A DNA stretch of 21,042 bases from SG8-39 sp041558415 (GTDB taxonomy: Bacteria; Pseudomonadota; Gammaproteobacteria; Burkholderiales; SG8-39), in contig JBFFEY010000053.1 of the NCBI GenBank assembly GCA_041558415.1, forward strand, positions 1 to 21,042, read 5' to 3'. Positions 19,451-21,042 of this stretch are shown one piece after another. Positions within the stretch are counted from its first letter, which is position 1; every line of letters starts with the position of its first letter. The position numbers and the translations under genes were made by a program. The notes beneath the pieces are model-generated. The model saw only the letters and a list, made by a program, of their open reading frames with translations. It ran no database searches and was not told where the DNA came from.

Positions 19451-19479
19451 TTGCCTTTGTATACTGCGTAGGGTATAGA
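19451..19479 (+). promoter_or_regulatory. Promoter of the CstR-like repressor gene
   Basis: TTGCCT (19451-19456) and TATAGA (19474-19479) are spaced 17 bp apart, four matches each to consensus. Transcription would start near 19487, about 30 bases before the repressor ATG. The -10 overlaps the second dyad, so autorepression is likely. Confidence 0.6.
19460..19477. promoter_or_regulatory. CsoR/CstR-type operator 2, degenerate
   Basis: TATACTGCGTAGGGTATA has 5-bp inverted arms (TATAC/GTATA). Its right half, TAGGGTAT, resembles operator 1, while the left half lacks the C tract. It starts about 50 bp (close to five helical turns) from operator 1 and covers the -10 of the repressor promoter. Confidence 0.6.
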
Positions 19480-19516
19480 ATCGCGGCTTGACGCAGATCA
19501 ATCAGGCAGCCAAACC

Positions 19517-19795
19517 ATGTCGGTCATCCGCGACGCGAAACACAAGCAGGACCTGGTGATGCGCCTGAAGCGCATCGAGGGGCAGTTGCGCGGCATCCAG
19601 TCGATGATCGAATCCGACGCCGAATGCGAGCGCATCACGCAGCAGCTCTCGGCCGCGCGCCGCGCCCTCGACAAGGCTTTCTACAATGTGCTGGCCTGCG
19701 CGCTGCAGTCGGAGGCTGCCACCGGGCCGGCCGGCAAGGCCGCGGTCAACGAGCGCGTCAAGCAGGCCGCCGCGCTGCTCGCCAAGTTCGGCTGA
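19517..19795 (+). CDS. CsoR/CstR-family (DUF156) transcriptional repressor
   Basis: All-helical tetrameric repressor family that senses copper, nickel, formaldehyde or persulfides through helix-2 residues. The 92 residues show the conserved RLKRIEGQLRGIQSMIESDAEC block and TQQLSAARRALDKAFYNVLAC. The only cysteines are C37 and C61. C37 is the conserved first ligand or thiol. The positions equivalent to CsoR His61 and Cys65 (and to the second CstR cysteine) are Ala and Glu here, and C61 sits one residue before the usual His site. Metal binding of the CsoR type is therefore unlikely, and a two-cysteine persulfide switch is possible. ATG 19517 has only a weak ribosome site. It is divergent from the sulfur operon, with operators between them. 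Confidence 0.9.
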   Translation: MSVIRDAKHKQDLVMRLKRIEGQLRGIQSMIESDAECERITQQLSAARRALDKAFYNVLACALQSEAATGPAGKAAVNERVKQAAALLAKFG

Positions 19796-19802
19796 CGGCC
19801 AT

Positions 19803-19832
19803 TTGCCCGGCGGGCAGCGGGGCGCGTAGAAT
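19803..19832 (+). promoter_or_regulatory. Probable tRNA-Val promoter
   Basis: TTGCCC (19803-19808) and TAGAAT (19827-19832) are 18 bp apart, followed by the GC-rich discriminator CCGCCCCT typical of stringently controlled stable-RNA promoters. It ends about 14 bases before the tRNA. The -35 element begins just 8 bases after the repressor stop codon. Confidence 0.55.
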
Positions 19833-19845
19833 CCGCCCCTCTCCG

Positions 19846-19920
19846 GGGTGGTTAGCTCAGCGGTAGAGCACTGCCTTCACACGGCAGGGGCCACTGGTTC
19901 GATCCCAGTACCACCCACCA
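19846..19920 (+). tRNA. tRNA-Val, anticodon CAC
   Basis: A full cloverleaf can be folded: acceptor GGGTGGT with ACCACCC, D arm GCTC/GAGC, anticodon stem CTGCC/GGCAG around loop TTCACAC (anticodon CAC, reading GTG), variable loop GGGCC, T arm ACTGG/CCAGT around TTCGATC, discriminator A and an encoded CCA at 19918-19920. The core is 72 nucleotides plus CCA. All stems are perfectly paired, so it should be functional. No duplicated 3' end (an attachment-site repeat) was noticed nearby. Confidence 0.97.
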
Positions 19921-19973
19921 GTTTCCTACAGCCGAAGCCGCCGGGAACCCAGCCCGGCATGCCGATCAGCCGC

Positions 19974-20234
19974 TCAGCGGCAGCCCTTTGCTGCGTAAAG
20001 GACGCGGTTCGTCAGCCACCAGCCTGACGCAAGCGCCTGCTTCCAAGCGGGCAGGGCCGCGTACCACTCGGCGTCCTCCGTGCAGCGTGCGCAATCGACC
20101 GAACGACGAAAGACCGGTCCGCCCGCCTCCTGCGCATAGAGCAGCTGGCCGAGTGCGTAGGAGAAACCGAGCGCGCCCGCGCCAATCGCCACCGTCACAC
20201 CGACGACCAACAGCAACGTGGTCACAAAGATCAT
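19974..20234 (-). CDS. Unrecognised small membrane protein with CxxC motif
   Basis: I do not recognise this 86-residue protein. It begins with one long hydrophobic helix (MIFVTTLLLVVGVTVAIGAG, extending to about residue 32) that could be an anchor or an uncleaved signal. A soluble part follows with CARC at about residues 48-51, tryptophan-rich stretches (EWYAALPAWKQ; SGWWLTNRVLY) and a third cysteine next to the C-terminus. ATG 20234 has AAGGGGGA at suitable spacing. The coding frame is supported by the membrane helix, the ribosome site and an AT-rich upstream region. It could be a tail-anchored or periplasm-facing redox or metal-binding peptide, but nothing shows this directly. Confidence 0.62.
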   Translation of the reverse strand: MIFVTTLLLVVGVTVAIGAGALGFSYALGQLLYAQEAGGPVFRRSVDCARCTEDAEWYAALPAWKQALASGWWLTNRVLYAAKGCR

Positions 20235-20270
20235 GCCTATCCCCCTTCAGTTCCGTCACCACACAGCAAA

Positions 20271-20276
20271 ATTATG
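20271..20276 (-). promoter_or_regulatory. Possible -10 element for the small membrane protein gene
   Basis: On the minus strand this reads CATAAT, five of six matches to the -10 consensus, in the only AT-rich part of the 178-bp gap. The best -35 (TTGTGC) needs a 19-bp spacer. It lies about 37 bases before the start codon. Confidence 0.3.
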
Positions 20277-20376
20277 TTAACGGCGCAGGACGCGCGCACA
20301 AGTCTCGCCAGCGGCTTTTTCACGCGCAAGCAGAACTAATTCACACTCGGAACGGCGCAGCGCTCGCTTGCGTCAC

Positions 20377-20411
20377 CACGGCCCGACAGGAGCACGTTCT
20401 TATGGGCCGTG
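20377..20411. repeat. Perfect 8-bp inverted repeat just after a stop codon
   Basis: CACGGCCC (20377-20384) and GGGCCGTG (20404-20411) are exact reverse complements around a 19-base loop. On the minus strand the hairpin begins one base after the stop codon of the 199-residue membrane protein gene. No T-run follows, so a classical intrinsic terminator is not supported; an RNA 3'-end stabilising hairpin is possible. Confidence 0.45.
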
Positions 20412-20412
20412 C

Positions 20413-21012
20413 TCAACCCGCGGAAGCGCGCTGCTTCTGCGCGAGGATTTCTGAAAAGAAGCCCTTGTCCTCCTCGCCCGTTTCCGCCTCCGACTTGGAG
20501 AACAGCTCCGGCTTGTGCGGCAGGCCTTCGCTATGGCGCTCGATCTCATCGAGCCGCGCCTTCGCCCATTGCACGTCGGACGCGGCCTTGACCTTCGAGG
20601 CCTCGATATAGCCGCGCCCGAGAAAGTAGCCGACCAGCGCGCCACCAATTGCGCCCGGCAGCGCGAAGACGAGGTGGCCGATCGCCACGCTCGCAGCGGC
20701 GATGGCCGCGGCAATTCCCCACGACCCCATCACCGCCTTGCGCTGCGCCGCCTGCAGCATTTTCATGGCCGTGCCACGCTCGTCCTCGATCAGCAGCAGC
20801 GTGAGCGCTTCGATCTCCCGCGTCAGGCCGATCAGGCGCTTGCGAACATTCACGTCGGCAATGCCAAAGAAGAGCCTGCGCATGCCCATGCGCCGGTATC
20901 CGTATTCCGCGTAGCGCACGTCCTCGTACGCGTCGCGAATGCCGGCCCGATCCAGCAGGCGCGAGATCTCGTCCTGAGCGCGAACGATTCTTCGGCCGTA
21001 GTTGCTTGCCAC
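20413..21012 (-). CDS. Unrecognised membrane protein with charged flanks and glycine-rich helices
   Basis: I do not recognise this 199-residue protein. Residues 1-90 are charged and predicted helical (RAQDEISRLLDRAG; VRKRLIGLTREIEALTLLLIEDE), and are possibly coiled coil. Two adjacent hydrophobic segments follow at roughly 98-111 and 113-131, the second with a glycine-zipper pattern (GAIGGALVGYFLGRG). The tail is charged (SDVQWAKARLDEIERHSEG; ETGEEDKGFFSEIL). ATG 21012 has GAAGGGAAG just upstream. A membrane-anchored stress or envelope-associated role would fit such a layout, but no function is assigned. Confidence 0.72.
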   Translation of the reverse strand: MASNYGRRIVRAQDEISRLLDRAGIRDAYEDVRYAEYGYRRMGMRRLFFGIADVNVRKRLIGLTREIEALTLLLIEDERGTAMKMLQAAQRKAVMGSWGIAAAIAAASVAIGHLVFALPGAIGGALVGYFLGRGYIEASKVKAASDVQWAKARLDEIERHSEGLPHKPELFSKSEAETGEEDKGFFSEILAQKQRASAG

Positions 21013-21042
21013 GGTCGCTCTTCCCTTCAGTTCTTCAACTTG

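Noticed and set aside
19802..19814. TGCCC/GGGCA hairpin after the repressor gene as a terminator
   Set aside because: A five-base-pair stem with no T-run; the same bases are better explained as part of the tRNA promoter.
19846..19920. tRNA-Val as an integration site for a genomic island
   Set aside because: No integrase gene, no repeat of the tRNA 3' end and no compositional shift were seen on either side within the window.

Overview
The window is GC-rich chromosomal DNA from a proteobacterium. A betaproteobacterium, or a closely related gammaproteobacterium, fits best. The evidence is a large (about 1600-residue) NAD-dependent glutamate dehydrogenase, a complete LivHMGF/LivJ amino-acid ABC system, a persulfide dioxygenase-rhodanese fusion, and a tRNA gene with an encoded CCA end. 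Coding density is high, no non-coding stretch exceeds 300 bases, and I see no insertion sequence, integrase or CRISPR array.

Positions 1-1796: the 3'-truncated glutamyl-tRNA synthetase gene (gltX) lies on the minus strand. It is divergent from a short plus-strand gene for a SAM-methyltransferase-fold protein that carries an apparent signal peptide.

Positions 1882-12242: a compact plus-strand amino-acid block. NAD-glutamate dehydrogenase is followed after 13 bp by livH, livM, livG, livF and a small membrane-protein gene. From livH to that small gene every junction overlaps by 1-4 bases. A substrate-binding protein with its own strong ribosome binding site and a good intrinsic terminator ends the block. 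The arrangement suggests amino-acid uptake coupled to glutamate oxidation.

Positions 12260-19795: a reactive-sulfur response module. A CsoR/CstR-family repressor on the plus strand is divergent from a six-gene minus-strand operon: a DUF2892 membrane protein, a thioredoxin-2-type thioredoxin, an RND periplasmic adaptor, an RND permease, a persulfide dioxygenase-rhodanese fusion, and a FIST-domain protein. The 147-bp divergent region holds two ATAC...GTAT dyads 50 bp apart. One sits in the spacer and -10 edge of a near-consensus operon promoter, and the other overlaps the -10 of the repressor promoter. This is the most interesting part of the window. It joins persulfide detoxification genes to an RND efflux pump and a FIST sensor protein, under a regulator whose two cysteines are not spaced as in classical CsoR or CstR.

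Positions 19796-21042: a tRNA-Val(CAC) gene with a plausible promoter, then two minus-strand genes for unrecognised small membrane proteins.
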